From NCBI GenBank assembly GCA_903834145.1, contig CAILHY010000021.1, forward strand, positions 1-44,613: a stretch of DNA of 44,613 nt, read 5' to 3'. Origin of the DNA: an uncultured Actinomycetes bacterium (GTDB taxonomy: Bacteria > Actinomycetota > Actinomycetes > Nanopelagicales > Nanopelagicaceae). The position numbers and the translations under genes were made by a program. Shown here piece after piece: positions 7,918-17,580 of this stretch (its first letter is position 1; the number at the start of each line of letters is the position of its first letter). The notes beneath the pieces were generated by a model. The model had not been told where the DNA came from, searched no databases, and saw only the letters and a list, made by a program, of their open reading frames with translations.

Positions 7918-8397
7918 CTAGTTGGATTTACCTGAACGCCTATTGGAGACCTCGCGCTCCATTTCGCGACCAGCCTGGCGCTCGAGCAAAGCGGCACGCT
8001 TATCGTGGGCCTTCTTTCCTTTACCGACTGCCAATTCAATCTTGGCCTTTCCATCTTTGAAATAGAGCGATAGAGGAACAAGGGTGATGCCACCTTCTTT
8101 GGTCCGGCCAATTAAGTCCTTGAGTTCATCTTTATGAACGAGAAGCTTGCGATCGCGTCGAGGTGTGTGATTGGTCCACGTTCCTTCGGTGTATTCAGGA
8201 ATATGTACCCCGCTGAGCCAAAGTTCACCGTTATGAATCATGGCGAAACCATCGATGAGAGATGCCCGACCTTGGCGCAGGGATTTAACTTCAGTACCCG
8301 TGAGTACCAGCCCGCATTCAAAGACATCTTCAATGGAGTAATCGTGACGCGCCTTTTTATTTTGCGCGATGAGTTTGCGACCTACCTCTTTAACCAT
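7918..8397 (-). CDS. smpB: SsrA-binding protein SmpB
   Basis: This 159-residue protein carries tmRNA to stalled ribosomes in trans-translation. Family features are clear: [28 protein letters not shown] at the start, the beta-barrel core with [19 protein letters not shown], and a basic tail ([23 protein letters not shown]). Length matches the family. ATG 8397 follows gaggtg at good spacing. The order ftsE-ftsX-smpB-ssrA is typical of actinobacteria and supports co-expression. A duplicated 12-base segment containing a second Shine-Dalgarno-like AAGGAG lies just upstream. Confidence 0.97.
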   Translation of the reverse strand: MVKEVGRKLIAQNKKARHDYSIEDVFECGLVLTGTEVKSLRQGRASLIDGFAMIHNGELWLSGVHIPEYTEGTWTNHTPRRDRKLLVHKDELKDLIGRTKEGGITLVPLSLYFKDGKAKIELAVGKGKKAHDKRAALLERQAGREMEREVSNRRSGKSN

Positions 8398-8409
8398 GGT
8401 CGCTCACCT

Positions 8410-8443
8410 CGCTCCTTATTAGAGCGTTGTTCGCTCCTTATTA
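8410..8443 (-). repeat. Direct repeat in the smpB leader
   Basis: cgctccttatta occurs at 8410-8421 and again at 8432-8443. On the coding strand it reads TAATAAGGAGCG, so a purine-rich AAGGAG and stop triplets are duplicated upstream of the smpB start. Confidence 0.6.
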
Positions 8444-8516
8444 TTGGTTTGATGAACCCCGGTTTCGGAGCCATCCTTGGAGCGAGTTTAGACCACAAGA
8501 GAATGCTGCGGTGCGC

Positions 8517-9419
8517 TTATACCTTGAGGTAGCGACGAAGAGTGAAGACCGATGCGGCGATGGAAACTACAAGCCCCGTCACCAACAAGTAGGCCGATGA
8601 AACCCACACTTCTCCCCAGCCGAAGAATTTCGTAAAGGTCAGAAGCGGTGCAACCTTGGAGTCGATCACACTCTTGAGGCCAGCTAGCAAGCCAGTGGCA
8701 ATCGCCCAACCCACTAAGGCGGAGATCACGCCTTCAAGTAAGAAAGGCAATTGAATGGACATAGAGGTCGCGCCGACGAGTTTCATTACTCCAGTTTCGC
8801 GACGCCTATTAAACGCTGCGATGCGCAAGGTGTTGCTAATTAACAAAGCGGCCGTGAGCACGGATGCCAGGCCAACCAACAATGCTGCATTTCGAAGCAC
8901 ACCCAGCAAGCGGAAGAACTTCTCCAAGATTGCTCGTTGATCCTGAACAACATCAACTCCAGGTCTGCCCGAGAAGGCACTGACAACAACTGGGAATTGG
9001 GTTGGATCAGTCAATTTCACTCGGAAAGATTCAGGCAATTGGTCGGCCGTGACATTTTGTGCGATTGCCGAATTCTTGAAGCGCTCCTCGAACCGCGCAA
9101 ATGCTTCAGTTTGGGATTCGTAATATACGTTGGCAACGACAGGCAAGGCTTGCAAATCTTTTTGAATGGATAGGCGCTGGTCTGGAGTTACAACACCTGC
9201 AGAACAAGATGGAGATTCTGAAAGCGGACCACATAAGTACACGGATACTTCAATCTTGTTATACCAATAATCTTTCATCGCACCGACTTGCGCATTGGAC
9301 AGAAGTCCGATGCCAAGAAGTGACAGTGAGATTGCAACAGTAATAATGACTGCAAACGTCATAGTGAAGTTACGGCGCAGACCAATCCCTACTTCGCTGA
9401 TGAGAAACCGTGCGCGCAT
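8517..9419 (-). CDS. ftsX: Cell-division protein FtsX
   Basis: FtsX is the membrane partner of FtsE and links septal assembly to peptidoglycan hydrolase activation. The 300-residue protein has one N-terminal membrane helix (TMTFAVIITVAISLSLLGIG) and an extracellular domain at about 45-165 with a Cys pair (YLCGPLSESPSCSAG). Three more membrane helices occupy residues about 170-295, in the FtsX fold. N-terminal MRARFLISEVGIGLRRN is typical. It follows ftsE, separated by a 21-base tandem-repeat region in which a stop codon lies 4 bases before this ATG. Co-transcription with ftsE and smpB is likely. Confidence 0.96.
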   Translation of the reverse strand: MRARFLISEVGIGLRRNFTMTFAVIITVAISLSLLGIGLLSNAQVGAMKDYWYNKIEVSVYLCGPLSESPSCSAGVVTPDQRLSIQKDLQALPVVANVYYESQTEAFARFEERFKNSAIAQNVTADQLPESFRVKLTDPTQFPVVVSAFSGRPGVDVVQDQRAILEKFFRLLGVLRNAALLVGLASVLTAALLISNTLRIAAFNRRRETGVMKLVGATSMSIQLPFLLEGVISALVGWAIATGLLAGLKSVIDSKVAPLLTFTKFFGWGEVWVSSAYLLVTGLVVSIAASVFTLRRYLKV

Positions 9420-9429
9420 TCCGTTACCC

Positions 9430-9502
9430 CTTAACCCGTGTGCTCATCTGCTTAACCCGTGTGCTCATCTGCTTAACCCGTGTGCTCATCTGCTTAACCC
9501 GT
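9430..9502 (-). repeat. 21-bp tandem repeat between ftsE and ftsX
   Basis: Three exact 21-base copies (9430-9450, 9451-9471, 9472-9492) plus a 10-base partial copy begin in the last codon and stop of ftsE. On the coding strand each copy has an ATG and, in another frame, the TTAA stop. The ATG frame from 9489 gives repeated MSTRVKQ units and ends at TAA 9424-9426, right before the ftsX start. This 21-residue micro-frame may be fortuitous or couple translation. Confidence 0.9.
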
Positions 9503-10183
9503 ATATCCATAAACGCCGCGAACCTGGTCGCGAATAACATGGCCACCATCGAGTTCAATAACGCGCTTTCGCATCTGATCCACGATTCCAGAATCATGGG
9601 TTGCCATCACAACAGTTGTGCCCTCGCGATTAATACGATCGAGCAACTTCATAATTCCAACACTCGTTGCAGGATCTAAGTTTCCCGTTGGTTCATCGGC
9701 AATCAGAATCGGAGGCCGGCTTACATAGGCACGAGCAATCGCTACACGTTGTTGTTCACCACCTGAGATCTCACTAGGTTTGCGATCGCCTTTATCTTCA
9801 AGGCCCACAAGTTCTAAAACTTCAGGAACCTCTCGATCGATTTCCTTTTGCGAAAAACCTAAGACGTGCAAAGTAAAGGCAACGTTCTCGAAAATCGTCT
9901 TGTTAGGGAGCAATCTAAAGTCTTGGAAAACTGTGCCCACTTGGCGACGAAGCTCTGGAACCTTGTGATTGGCCAGAGCCCCTAAATCCTTACCTGCCAC
10001 GTGGATCTTGCCGGTAGTTGGATGCTCCTCGCGCAGAACCAGCCGAAGAAAGGTGGACTTGCCCGAACCCGAAAGGCCGACCAGGAAAACGAACTCGCCC
10101 TTGGTCACCTCGAGATTGATCCCATCCAGAGCCGCCTTGTCCTGACCAGGATAAAGTTTGCTGACATTCTCAAAGCGGATCAC
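9494..10183 (-). CDS. ftsE: Cell-division ATP-binding protein FtsE
   Basis: This ABC ATPase forms the FtsEX complex at the division site. Its 229 residues contain Walker A GLSGSGKST (about 37-45), a Q-loop (GTVFQDFRLLPN), the signature SGGEQQRVAIARA, Walker B ILIADEPTGNLD and the H-loop ATHD. Length is usual. Start MIRFENVSKLY is typical; ftsE lies downstream of prfB after 171 bases with no gene seen. Its stop is duplicated in the tandem repeat that follows. Confidence 0.97.
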   Translation of the reverse strand: MIRFENVSKLYPGQDKAALDGINLEVTKGEFVFLVGLSGSGKSTFLRLVLREEHPTTGKIHVAGKDLGALANHKVPELRRQVGTVFQDFRLLPNKTIFENVAFTLHVLGFSQKEIDREVPEVLELVGLEDKGDRKPSEISGGEQQRVAIARAYVSRPPILIADEPTGNLDPATSVGIMKLLDRINREGTTVVMATHDSGIVDQMRKRVIELDGGHVIRDQVRGVYGYTG

Positions 10184-10354
10184 ACAGACTCCAATGGGGG
10201 TTCAAGCCCGGCACGTGCCGGACACGGGCCAGACGAAAGGTTGCTACCGCCTTAGTTTAGGCAACGGAGCCTGCGAGCGCCCCGCTCAACCGCCCTTTTT
10301 GCCTGATAATTTCACGAGATATCTCACTTCTTCGACCTCCGTCAGCATCTTTGC

Positions 10355-11464
10355 TTACGCGGAAATGTTGCCTCGGCGCCAACGGATTCCGGCCTCGATG
10401 AAGTCATCAATTTCCCCGTTGAGGACGGCTGAGGTATTTCCCGTCTCATGATTATTCCTCAGGTCCTTCACCATTTGATACGGAGCCAATACATAGGAGC
10501 GCATCTGATTTCCCCAGGACCCGCTGTTGTCGCCCTTGAGCGCATTCATCTTCGCCTGCTCTTCTTGGCGACGGCGCTCCAGTAATTTCGATTGCAAGAC
10601 TGCCATGGCGGTTGCCTTGTTCTGAATCTGCGAACGCTCGTTCTGGCACGAGACAACAATCCCCGTAGCCATGTGAGTAATGCGCACCGCCGAGTCCGTT
10701 GTATTTACGCCCTGACCTCCAGGACCCGATGAGCGATAAACATCGATGCGAATCTCCTTCTCATCGATGTCGATGTGATCACTTTGTTCAACAACGGGAA
10801 CAACTTCGACTCCGGCGAATGATGTGTGGCGACGGCTCTGACTATCAAAGGGAGATATACGAACTAGGCGGTGCGTCCCCTGTTCTACAGACAAAGTTCC
10901 ATACGCGTAGGGCGCGCTAATGCGAAAAGTTGTCGACTTGATGCCCGCCTCTTCCGCATAAGAAGTTTCTAGAACATCGACCTTGAAATTGTGGCGCTCG
11001 CAATAGCGCAAATACATGCGCATCAACATTTCTGCCCAGTCCGCGGCCTCAACGCCACCGGCCTCAGATCGAATAGTGATCAGGGCATCGCGATCGTCGT
11101 ACTCGCCATTGAGAAGCGTCTGAACTTCCAAGGTACCAATCGCTTTTGTTACTGCATCAAGTTCGCGTTCGGCATCTGCCAAAGCTGCATCATCGGCTTC
11201 GGCTTGCGCTAATTCGATAAGGATCGGCAAGTCCTCCACGCGCTGTCGCAATTCGGTGAGGCGTTTAATTTCGCTCTGCACCCGAGATAACTTGCTCGTT
11301 ACCTTCTGCGCGTTCTCCGGGTCATCCCAAAGATTAGGGATACCCGCCGCAGCCTCAAATTCAATGGCATCGGCACGCAATTTTGGAAGATTCAATACTT
11401 TTTCGATGGAAACAAGGGTGGCATCTATCGCGGCAATCTCCAGGTCATATTCGCGCGCAGCCAT
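10355..11464 (-). CDS. prfB: Peptide chain release factor 2
   Basis: RF2 terminates translation at UGA and UAA. The 369-residue protein has the tripeptide anticodon SPF (204-206), which defines RF2, and the catalytic GGQ (249-251, in [10 protein letters not shown]). The N-terminal coiled domain and the [14 protein letters not shown] region are colinear with other actinobacterial RF2 proteins. The frame is continuous from ATG 11464, so there is no programmed frameshift with an early UGA as in E. coli. It leads the conserved prfB-ftsE-ftsX-smpB group. A reverse start ATG is followed by [13 protein letters not shown], normal for the family. Confidence 0.97.
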   Translation of the reverse strand: MAAREYDLEIAAIDATLVSIEKVLNLPKLRADAIEFEAAAGIPNLWDDPENAQKVTSKLSRVQSEIKRLTELRQRVEDLPILIELAQAEADDAALADAERELDAVTKAIGTLEVQTLLNGEYDDRDALITIRSEAGGVEAADWAEMLMRMYLRYCERHNFKVDVLETSYAEEAGIKSTTFRISAPYAYGTLSVEQGTHRLVRISPFDSQSRRHTSFAGVEVVPVVEQSDHIDIDEKEIRIDVYRSSGPGGQGVNTTDSAVRITHMATGIVVSCQNERSQIQNKATAMAVLQSKLLERRRQEEQAKMNALKGDNSGSWGNQMRSYVLAPYQMVKDLRNNHETGNTSAVLNGEIDDFIEAGIRWRRGNISA

Positions 11465-11510
11465 GGGAGCAGAATACCCAGAATGAACAGGGCGTGTTTA
11501 TCCGAGCCTT

Positions 11511-12143
11511 TTAGCCAAAGAGTGACCACTTTGACTTATTCGCGCTAGCCCCTGCCGAAGCAGAGATATCAACGCTTTCCAATGTCGACTGCGGTAAACG
11601 AAAAGGTAGTGCCACGCGCGCACTTGTTCGCAAGTCCACCGTATTTCCCTCGCAGTAAAAATCCGTAAGCCGTATTTCGGATAGTTCGGGTCGGTGCATC
11701 TCATCTTTGCTCATCCATAGGTCGAGTTCCTCGAGAACACGGATGCGCGCCATTGAGCAATCAAGCGGAACGCCGACAGCCGAAGTGCCCTGGTAATAGG
11801 CGGCCTTGTCCAAACTTTGTACAGCGCGAAGAGCAGCAGCTTCGGTGGCTTGAGTGAGTGTTCGCTTTGAAAGCGCGATCGAAGAAACATCGCTCATGAG
11901 CAATAGCAGTGCGATCGTGATCAGAAATAGACCCATAATTAAAACCGATAATGAACCTTCATCACCTCGACTTTTCACCAAAGGTGCATTTGATCCCGCA
12001 GTTTGCCCAGGCAGATTCATTTTCTTCGGCAAGGAGTGCCTTGAGATGACAATGCCCGCAGTCACTGCCATGACAATGGCCGTAGTCACTGCCATGACAA
12101 TGGCCGTAGTCACTGCCATGACAATGCCCGCAGTCACTGCCAT
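11511..12143 (-). CDS. TadG-like / Rv3654c-like secreted pilus-locus protein
   Basis: A single membrane helix (SLSVLIMGLFLITIALLLLMSD) followed by a mostly extracellular domain with Ala/Ser-rich helices (QATEAAALRAVQSLD) and two Cys fits small TadE/TadG-type proteins of actinobacterial Flp loci. The helix is preceded by RGDEG, a possible prepilin-peptidase-type site. ATG 12143 overlaps the upstream gene's stop by 10 bases, but this start would add four hydrophobic octapeptides encoded by a 24-base tandem repeat (12046-12141). ATG 12020 (MNLPGQT) gives a family-like length of 169 residues. Neither has a good ribosome site. It is the last gene of a four-gene pilin-like cluster. Confidence 0.65.
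   Translation of the reverse strand: MAVTAGIVMAVTTAIVMAVTTAIVMAVTAGIVISRHSLPKKMNLPGQTAGSNAPLVKSRGDEGSLSVLIMGLFLITIALLLLMSDVSSIALSKRTLTQATEAAALRAVQSLDKAAYYQGTSAVGVPLDCSMARIRVLEELDLWMSKDEMHRPELSEIRLTDFYCEGNTVDLRTSARVALPFRLPQSTLESVDISASAGASANKSKWSLFG
12046..12141 (-). repeat. 24-bp tandem repeat at a TadE/TadG gene junction
   Basis: Four 24-base units (12046, 12070, 12094, 12118) with one or two substitutions repeat the segment holding the upstream gene's TGA (12134-12136) and the next gene's ATG. In the downstream frame they encode MAV-TAGIV-type octapeptides, so copy number would change the N-terminal length without shifting the frame. Confidence 0.9.
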
Positions 12144-12592
12144 GGTGAGACGTACATCTGCGCAGAAACGTCGATGGTCCGATGAGTTTCAGGTGAAGTA
12201 ATTTGCAGATGGGCTAGAACTCGTTCACCTTCGGTCAAGCAACTATGCGATGAGCAGGTAATGGAAAGCTTCATAGATGAAATTTCTTGTTCTGTGAATC
12301 CCATTCGTTTGGCACCATACTCCAGCATTGTGTTTGCGCGTGATTGTGCTTGGCCTAAATCTTCACTGGTGACATATGCTCGAACCACTTCACGCACTAG
12401 GTTGCGACCATTTATTTCCTTAGCGCTAACGTCGGCAAACTGACTGATGTAAATGAGTATCGGCAGGAAAAGCGGGATTGCCAGGATTACGAATTCCACG
12501 GATGCGCTGCCTCGATCAAAATTCCTGGACCTCGATTGTGCCCTTTCAATCCTCCAATGAGAATCCCTGAGAGCGCTCAAAGGTTTTCTCAT
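12134..12592 (-). CDS. TadE-like pilus assembly protein
   Basis: The 152-residue protein has a short basic leader, then RGSASVEFVILAIPLFLPILIYISQF at about 27-52. This is the hallmark TadE motif, with Glu at position 5 after the processing site and a membrane helix. The rest is extracellular, with a Cys pair (SITCSSHSCL). TadE proteins are minor pseudopilins of the tight-adherence (Flp) system. Its ATG overlaps the preceding gene's stop (ATGA at 12589-12592), which indicates translational coupling. No TadA ATPase or TadB/TadC platform genes lie in the window. Confidence 0.85.
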   Translation of the reverse strand: MRKPLSALRDSHWRIERAQSRSRNFDRGSASVEFVILAIPLFLPILIYISQFADVSAKEINGRNLVREVVRAYVTSEDLGQAQSRANTMLEYGAKRMGFTEQEISSMKLSITCSSHSCLTEGERVLAHLQITSPETHRTIDVSAQMYVSPWQ

Positions 12593-12963
12593 GGGAGTTT
12601 CTCCATGACTGCGATGCCCACAACATCAACCACGCGATCTTTTTCATTAGCAAGAAAAGGCATTGCGGGCAGGATTCGGGGTAGTGACCTCTGATGATGC
12701 GTGATCAGCACTTTCAATCTATCCAACGAGAACCACCCTGCATCAAAGGAGACCACTTCATCGGTATCCAATACTTGGCCGGTGATGGCCCCAGTCGTTG
12801 CCTCACTCTGGGCGTAAGACAAATCCAAGTTGCGGTAATTAACAGCGACGATGAGTTCGGCGGTTATTAGGAAGAGAACCATCAAAGGAATAATTACGAG
12901 AGTACTTTCGGCAACACCACGATCGTCTCGCCAAAAGCTAGAACGCTTTCGGGGGACCCTCAT
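12589..12963 (-). CDS. TadE-like minor pseudopilin
   Basis: Its 124 residues have the same layout: basic start, RGVAESTLVIIPLMVLFLITAELIVAV (about 15-42) with Glu near the processing site, then a short extracellular part. It is likely a second minor pseudopilin of the Flp/Tad type. It overlaps the next TadE-like gene by 4 bases and begins 6 bases after the pilin-like gene. ATG 12963 encodes MRVPRKRSSFW; no better start is visible. Confidence 0.75.
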   Translation of the reverse strand: MRVPRKRSSFWRDDRGVAESTLVIIPLMVLFLITAELIVAVNYRNLDLSYAQSEATTGAITGQVLDTDEVVSFDAGWFSLDRLKVLITHHQRSLPRILPAMPFLANEKDRVVDVVGIAVMEKLP

Positions 12964-12969
12964 ACCGAC

Positions 12970-13287
12970 CTAGCGAATCCCGTTCATCGAGTCCAAGGAA
13001 TTGCGCAAAATCGCTGTTAAACGTGGCGCTGCGATAGTCCAAATTGCGGTTACAAGACCGGTAGTCATCAATACAACAAGAACCCATCCGGGAACATCTC
13101 CGCGATCACTCTTTAATTCCTCGCGTGTTAATCCGCAATCCAGGACTTTCTCCCTCGTCACTCGAGTACGCACAACGACTTGAATAAAGAGTTCGGTCAT
13201 TCTCTCTGAAATCTTCATCGCAATCTTTACATAGCGTCCATAGAGCGCAGGAACGCTGACTTTAAATAGTTTCATTGCACTGTTCAT
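12970..13287 (-). CDS. Flp-type prepilin-like small membrane protein
   Basis: This 105-residue protein has an unusually long N-terminal part (about 65 residues, basic), then RGDVPGWVLVVLMTTGLVTAIWTIAAP and a short C-terminal helix. RGDVPGWVL followed by a hydrophobic helix is typical of small pilin-like proteins next to TadE genes in actinobacteria. The gene is first in the cluster and probably carries the promoter in the 209-base gap upstream of 13287. It may encode the major pilin. The start is uncertain: internal ATGs at residues 5, 24 and 30 would give more typical lengths. Confidence 0.65.
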   Translation of the reverse strand: MNSAMKLFKVSVPALYGRYVKIAMKISERMTELFIQVVVRTRVTREKVLDCGLTREELKSDRGDVPGWVLVVLMTTGLVTAIWTIAAPRLTAILRNSLDSMNGIR

Positions 13288-13496
13288 AAAAACTCCTGAA
13301 CCTCAGGTGCGCATGGCCTCGTGGCCTTATTACCCGCGCACTGTGAGGAGTCTTGGCTTCGAGGACTGACAGAGCGCCGGATGCACTTAAGGAGTGTGGA
13401 TAGCCGCCTTCAGTGCGAAATCAAGAGCCGAAGGCGAAAGAAGGGGGCGTATATGGCTGAGAATTAGCCGGCTCTCTGCAAACGAGCGAGATCTTT

Positions 13497-14471
13497 CTAC
13501 TTCTGGTGCGTAATCGAGTCCAAACCTGCGACCTTGAGTTCCTTGCGAAGTTCAGGTGGCAGTGCAAAGAGAAGGGATTCCTCTGTGGCGGTCACTGTTT
13601 CCACATCGTCAAAGCCGCGCACTGCTAGCCATTCCAAAAGATCGCGAACCAAAATTTCTGGTACTGAAGCACCACTTGTAACGCCGATGGTCTCCACGCC
13701 TTCTAGCCAGGCTTCTTGCGCCTCCGCAGCGAAATCGATCAAGTACGCGTTTGGCGTTCCGTACTCCGTGGCAACTTGCACTAGGCGAACGGAGTTTGAT
13801 GAGTTGGTTGAACCAACAACAATTACAAGATCAGCACGTGGTGCGATCTCCTTCAACGCCACTTGGCGATTTTGTGTCGCATAGCAAATGTCATCACTTG
13901 GTGGATCAATAATGTTTGGGAATCTTTTACGAAGTGCGGCAACAGTTGCCAATGTTTCATCAACGCTTAACGTAGTTTGTGTAAGCCAACCAACCTTGTT
14001 TTCATCGCGAACTTGGATCTCATCAATATGATCTAATCCATCAATAATTTGGACGTTGCCAATAGCTTCTCCAGCAGTTCCTTCTACCTCTTCATGCCCG
14101 GCATGACCGATAAGTAATATTTCAATATCCTCTGAAACAAATCTTTTTGCCTCATGGTGAACTTTTGTCACCAACGGGCACGTGGCATCGATAGTGCGAA
14201 GGTTTCGACTAGCGGCATCGGCGTGCACCTGAGGAGAAACTCCGTGGGCGGAAAAAACTACGAGCGCGCCTTCCGGGACCTCGTCGGTTTCGTCGACAAA
14301 GACTGCCCCGCGTGCCTCTAAGGTGGATACAACATGCTTGTTGTGAACGATCTGTTTGCGCACGTAGACAGGTGCGCCATAAAGATCTAGCGCTTTTTCA
14401 ACGGTGATCACTGCCCGATCAACACCTGCGCAATAGCCACGCGGGGCAGCAAGCAGAACCTTCTTTGACAT
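13497..14471 (-). CDS. ispH: 4-Hydroxy-3-methylbut-2-enyl diphosphate reductase
   Basis: IspH makes IPP and DMAPP in the last step of the MEP isoprenoid pathway using a 4Fe-4S cluster. The three cluster cysteines are visible: Cys14 ([13 protein letters not shown]), Cys98 ([11 protein letters not shown]) and Cys196 (ICYATQNRQ). Conserved His43 (VHNKHVV) and the Glu of GHEEVEG are also present. The 324-residue length is normal. It is divergent from xseA with only 26 bases between starts, so both promoters overlap. This arrangement is common in actinobacteria. Confidence 0.97.
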   Translation of the reverse strand: MSKKVLLAAPRGYCAGVDRAVITVEKALDLYGAPVYVRKQIVHNKHVVSTLEARGAVFVDETDEVPEGALVVFSAHGVSPQVHADAASRNLRTIDATCPLVTKVHHEAKRFVSEDIEILLIGHAGHEEVEGTAGEAIGNVQIIDGLDHIDEIQVRDENKVGWLTQTTLSVDETLATVAALRKRFPNIIDPPSDDICYATQNRQVALKEIAPRADLVIVVGSTNSSNSVRLVQVATEYGTPNAYLIDFAAEAQEAWLEGVETIGVTSGASVPEILVRDLLEWLAVRGFDDVETVTATEESLLFALPPELRKELKVAGLDSITHQK

Positions 14472-14497
14472 AGCGAGGAGTCTATTAGGATCGTGAC

Positions 14498-15703
14498 GTG
14501 CTCGAAACTTCAGCCGAATCTCCCGCCCCCGTCAGGGTTGTCTCCGAGGCGCTCAAAGGTTACATAGACCGCCTAGGGCCAATCTGGGTTGAGGGTGAAA
14601 TTTCCGAAATTAACGAACGCACCGGCATGGCCTTCATGAGATTGCGCGATCCCAGCGTAGATATGAGCCTTTCGGTGATGTGCCACAGAACCGTACTGGC
14701 CCCTGTTTCTCCCTTGCCTGAAAATGCACGTGTTGTTATTCATGCAAAAGTTTCGTATTACACAAAAAGCGGAACGCTTACTTTGTCAGCAAAAGAAATT
14801 CGACAAATTGGTATCGGTGAATTACTTGCACGTCTTGAGCACCTTAAACAATTGTTGGCATCGGAAGGATTGTTTGCACAAGATCGAAAGAAGTCACTTC
14901 CACTTTTGCCTCGCAGGGTCGGACTTATTTGCGGGCGAAATAGCGCGGCAGAAAAAGATGTCGTAGAGAATGCGAAGCGACGCTGGCCTGCTGTTGAATT
15001 TGAAATCCGCGAAGTTGCCGTTCAAGGCGCGGCGGCAGTTGTTGAAGTATCGGCGGCCCTTCGCGAACTTGAGGCGCACCCCGAGGTAGATGTCATCATT
15101 ATTACCCGCGGTGGCGGGTCCTTCGAAGACCTCTTGCCATTTTCTGACGAAGGCCTCGTCCGTCTGGCTGGTTCATGCCTGACACCAATTGTCAGCGCAA
15201 TCGGACACGAGCAAGATGCACCGTTGCTCGATCTTGTCGCCGATGTTCGCGCATCTACGCCAACGGATGCTGCCAAGAAAGTTGTCCCTGATATCGCTGA
15301 AGAGTCGGCTCTGATTAATCAATTAGTTGAACGTGCGCGCAGACGTGTCGTGAATCAATTAGAACTTGAAAGTCAGCGCATCGCAGGTCTTCGGCAACGC
15401 CCCGTTTTGAAAGATCCTCACACTCTTGTAACAACGCGCGCTGAAGTTGTCGCCTCTCTTCGCGATCGAAGTCATCGAAGCACTGCCCATGCCGTTGCCC
15501 TTGCCCGCGAAGAGTTGGTCCATGTCTATGCCCGCGTGCGTTCTTTATCCCCGCAAGCAACCCTGGATCGCGGTTACGCCGTCGTACAGCGCCAGGATAA
15601 TTCGGTGGCACGTGATCCACGTAACCTTTTTGCAGGCGAACACCTGCGTTTGCGATTGGCCTTGGGCGAAATCAGCGCCACTGTGAGTCAATCCGGAGAG
15701 TAG
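14498..15703 (+). CDS. xseA: Exodeoxyribonuclease VII large subunit
   Basis: XseA with XseB forms the single-strand-specific ExoVII nuclease. An N-terminal OB-fold (about 10-100: [22 protein letters not shown]) is followed by the catalytic domain with [34 protein letters not shown] and [27 protein letters not shown]. The C-terminal coiled-coil ends in [14 protein letters not shown]. The 401 residues fit the family. The start is GTG 14498 with AGGA upstream. xseB follows after 9 bases, and fumarase overlaps xseB, giving a three-gene operon. Confidence 0.97.
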   Translation: MLETSAESPAPVRVVSEALKGYIDRLGPIWVEGEISEINERTGMAFMRLRDPSVDMSLSVMCHRTVLAPVSPLPENARVVIHAKVSYYTKSGTLTLSAKEIRQIGIGELLARLEHLKQLLASEGLFAQDRKKSLPLLPRRVGLICGRNSAAEKDVVENAKRRWPAVEFEIREVAVQGAAAVVEVSAALRELEAHPEVDVIIITRGGGSFEDLLPFSDEGLVRLAGSCLTPIVSAIGHEQDAPLLDLVADVRASTPTDAAKKVVPDIAEESALINQLVERARRRVVNQLELESQRIAGLRQRPVLKDPHTLVTTRAEVVASLRDRSHRSTAHAVALAREELVHVYARVRSLSPQATLDRGYAVVQRQDNSVARDPRNLFAGEHLRLRLALGEISATVSQSGE

Positions 15704-15712
15704 ATTTGCCTC

Positions 15713-15919
15713 ATGACTCCAGAGGCAAAAGAGAAGAAACTTTCATACGAGGCTGCCCGAGATGAACTCACTGAAGTTGTGAGTGCACTTGAGGCAGGCG
15801 GTACAACACTTGAAGAATCCATTTCGTTGTGGGAGCGCGGTGAAGTATTGGCAGGTATTTGTCAGGAATGGCTGGATGGCGCTCGTGCGAAACTCGATGC
15901 GATTGCGCCAAAGAAATGA
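15713..15919 (+). CDS. xseB: Exodeoxyribonuclease VII small subunit
   Basis: The 68-residue small subunit has the family pattern: [44 protein letters not shown], a helical hairpin that binds the XseA coiled-coil. It starts at ATG 15713, 9 bases after xseA. Its TGA overlaps the ATG of the fumarase gene (15916-15919). Confidence 0.95.
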   Translation: MTPEAKEKKLSYEAARDELTEVVSALEAGGTTLEESISLWERGEVLAGICQEWLDGARAKLDAIAPKK

Positions 15920-17580
15920 CTCCTACATTCTCCTACTCTGACCTCCTGCCACTGGGCGATGACACAACTTCTTATCGATCCCTCGGAAAAGACGGCGTTT
16001 CAAGCGTTAAACATGGCGATAAAACCTTTCTTGAAATTACTCCTGAAGCAATCACGCACCTTACTGAAACCGCACTTCACGATATCTCTCACTTCTTGCG
16101 CCCGGCTCACTTGCAACAATTGGCGAACATTCTCAAGGATCCAGAAGCATCACCCAATGACCGATTCGTTGCTCTCGATCTTCTCAAGAATGCCAACATT
16201 GCGGCCGGTGGAGTTTTGCCAATGTGCCAAGACACAGGCACCGCAATTGTTATGGGTAAGAAAGGACAACATGTTCTCACCCAAAGCAAAGATGAAGTAG
16301 CTGTAGCACAAGGTGTTTATGACGCCTATACAAAACTCAATCTTCGTTATTCGCAGATGGCACCCATCACCATGTGGGAGGAAAAGAACACAGGCAATAA
16401 CTTGCCTGCCCAGATTGAAATTTTTGCCGATACCGAACACCCCGATCAATATTCATTCCTCTTTGTTGCAAAGGGTGGCGGTAGTGCAAACAAGTCCTAT
16501 CTGTATCAAGAGACGAAGGCGGTTTTAAATCCTGCAAGTTTTTATCCGTGGCTTGAAGAGAAGATGCGTTCATTGGGCACCGCAGCATGCCCTCCGTATC
16601 ACTTAGCAATCGTCATCGGTGGCACCAGCGCCGAGCACACAGTGAAGACTGCAAAACTTGCGAGCACGAAATATTTAGATTCACTTCCAACATCAGGAGA
16701 TGCCGCTACCGGCCACGGATTCCGCGACCTGGAGATGGAGGAGGAAGTCCTCAAACTCACTCGCACTTTAGGGATCGGCGCACAATTTGGCGGAAAGTAT
16801 TTCTGCCACGATGTCCGCGTCATTCGCCTTCCTCGACACGGCGCATCCCTTCCGATCTCCATCGCCGTTTCCTGTTCAGCCGATCGCCAGGTCAAAGCCA
16901 AGATCACCCATGAAGGTATTTTCATTGAAGAACTCGAGCGCGACCCTGCCCGCTTCCTTCCCGACACCACTGAGGCCCATCTGATCGATAGTGATGACGG
17001 TGTGGTCAAGATCGATCTCAATGCAGGAATGGACAAAGTTCGCCAAGAGCTCAGCCGACATCCTGTAAAGACTCGCCTTTCCTTGACTGGAACCTTGGTC
17101 GTTGCCCGCGATTTGGCCCATGCCAAGATCAAGGCGGCCATGGATGCTGGAGAGCCCATGCCCTCTTACTTACAAGATTTTGCGGTGTATTACGCAGGGC
17201 CAGCCAAGACTCCTGAAGGCTATGCCTCTGGATCTTTTGGACCTACAACCGCCGGCCGCATGGACTCCTATGTCGAGTACTTTCAAGCCCGAGGTGGTTC
17301 GCTCGTGATGTTGGCCAAGGGAAATCGCTCCAAAGCGGTCACTGATGCCTGCAAATCCCATGGCGGTTTCTACCTGGGATCCATTGGCGGACCGGCAGCT
17401 CGCCTGGCCTTGGATTGCATTAAGAAGGTAGAGGTCTTGGACTTCGCCGAACTGGGCATGGAGGCGGTGTGGAAAATCGATGTGGTGGACTTCCCGGCAT
17501 TCATCGTGGTGGACGATAAGGGAAATGACTTCTTCGCCGAAACCTCAAAACCGATGTCGATTGGCAAACGTCCCGACTAG
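15916..17580 (+). CDS. Class I fumarate hydratase (4Fe-4S)
   Basis: This enzyme hydrates fumarate to malate in the TCA cycle. The 554-residue product matches iron-sulphur class I fumarases. Cys104 lies in [13 protein letters not shown], further Cys residues in [22 protein letters not shown] and [16 protein letters not shown], and the C-terminal TtdB-like domain has [16 protein letters not shown] and [25 protein letters not shown]. The start at 15916 ([11 protein letters not shown]) overlaps the xseB stop by ATGA; the frame is open further upstream, but that would run inside xseB. The stop lies in a 15-base tandem repeat. Class I enzymes are oxygen-sensitive, and many actinobacteria use class II instead. 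Confidence 0.95.
   Translation: MTPTFSYSDLLPLGDDTTSYRSLGKDGVSSVKHGDKTFLEITPEAITHLTETALHDISHFLRPAHLQQLANILKDPEASPNDRFVALDLLKNANIAAGGVLPMCQDTGTAIVMGKKGQHVLTQSKDEVAVAQGVYDAYTKLNLRYSQMAPITMWEEKNTGNNLPAQIEIFADTEHPDQYSFLFVAKGGGSANKSYLYQETKAVLNPASFYPWLEEKMRSLGTAACPPYHLAIVIGGTSAEHTVKTAKLASTKYLDSLPTSGDAATGHGFRDLEMEEEVLKLTRTLGIGAQFGGKYFCHDVRVIRLPRHGASLPISIAVSCSADRQVKAKITHEGIFIEELERDPARFLPDTTEAHLIDSDDGVVKIDLNAGMDKVRQELSRHPVKTRLSLTGTLVVARDLAHAKIKAAMDAGEPMPSYLQDFAVYYAGPAKTPEGYASGSFGPTTAGRMDSYVEYFQARGGSLVMLAKGNRSKAVTDACKSHGGFYLGSIGGPAARLALDCIKKVEVLDFAELGMEAVWKIDVVDFPAFIVVDDKGNDFFAETSKPMSIGKRPD

Noticed and set aside
9430-9502. CRISPR-like array
   Set aside because: Units are directly adjacent with no spacers and there are no cas genes; it is a tandem repeat.
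11380-11464. Programmed frameshift in prfB
   Set aside because: The frame is continuous from ATG and no early in-frame UGA or CUU-UGA slippery site is present.
15859-15915. Longer start for fumarase
   Set aside because: It would lie inside xseB in another frame; the ATGA overlap at 15916 is the natural start.
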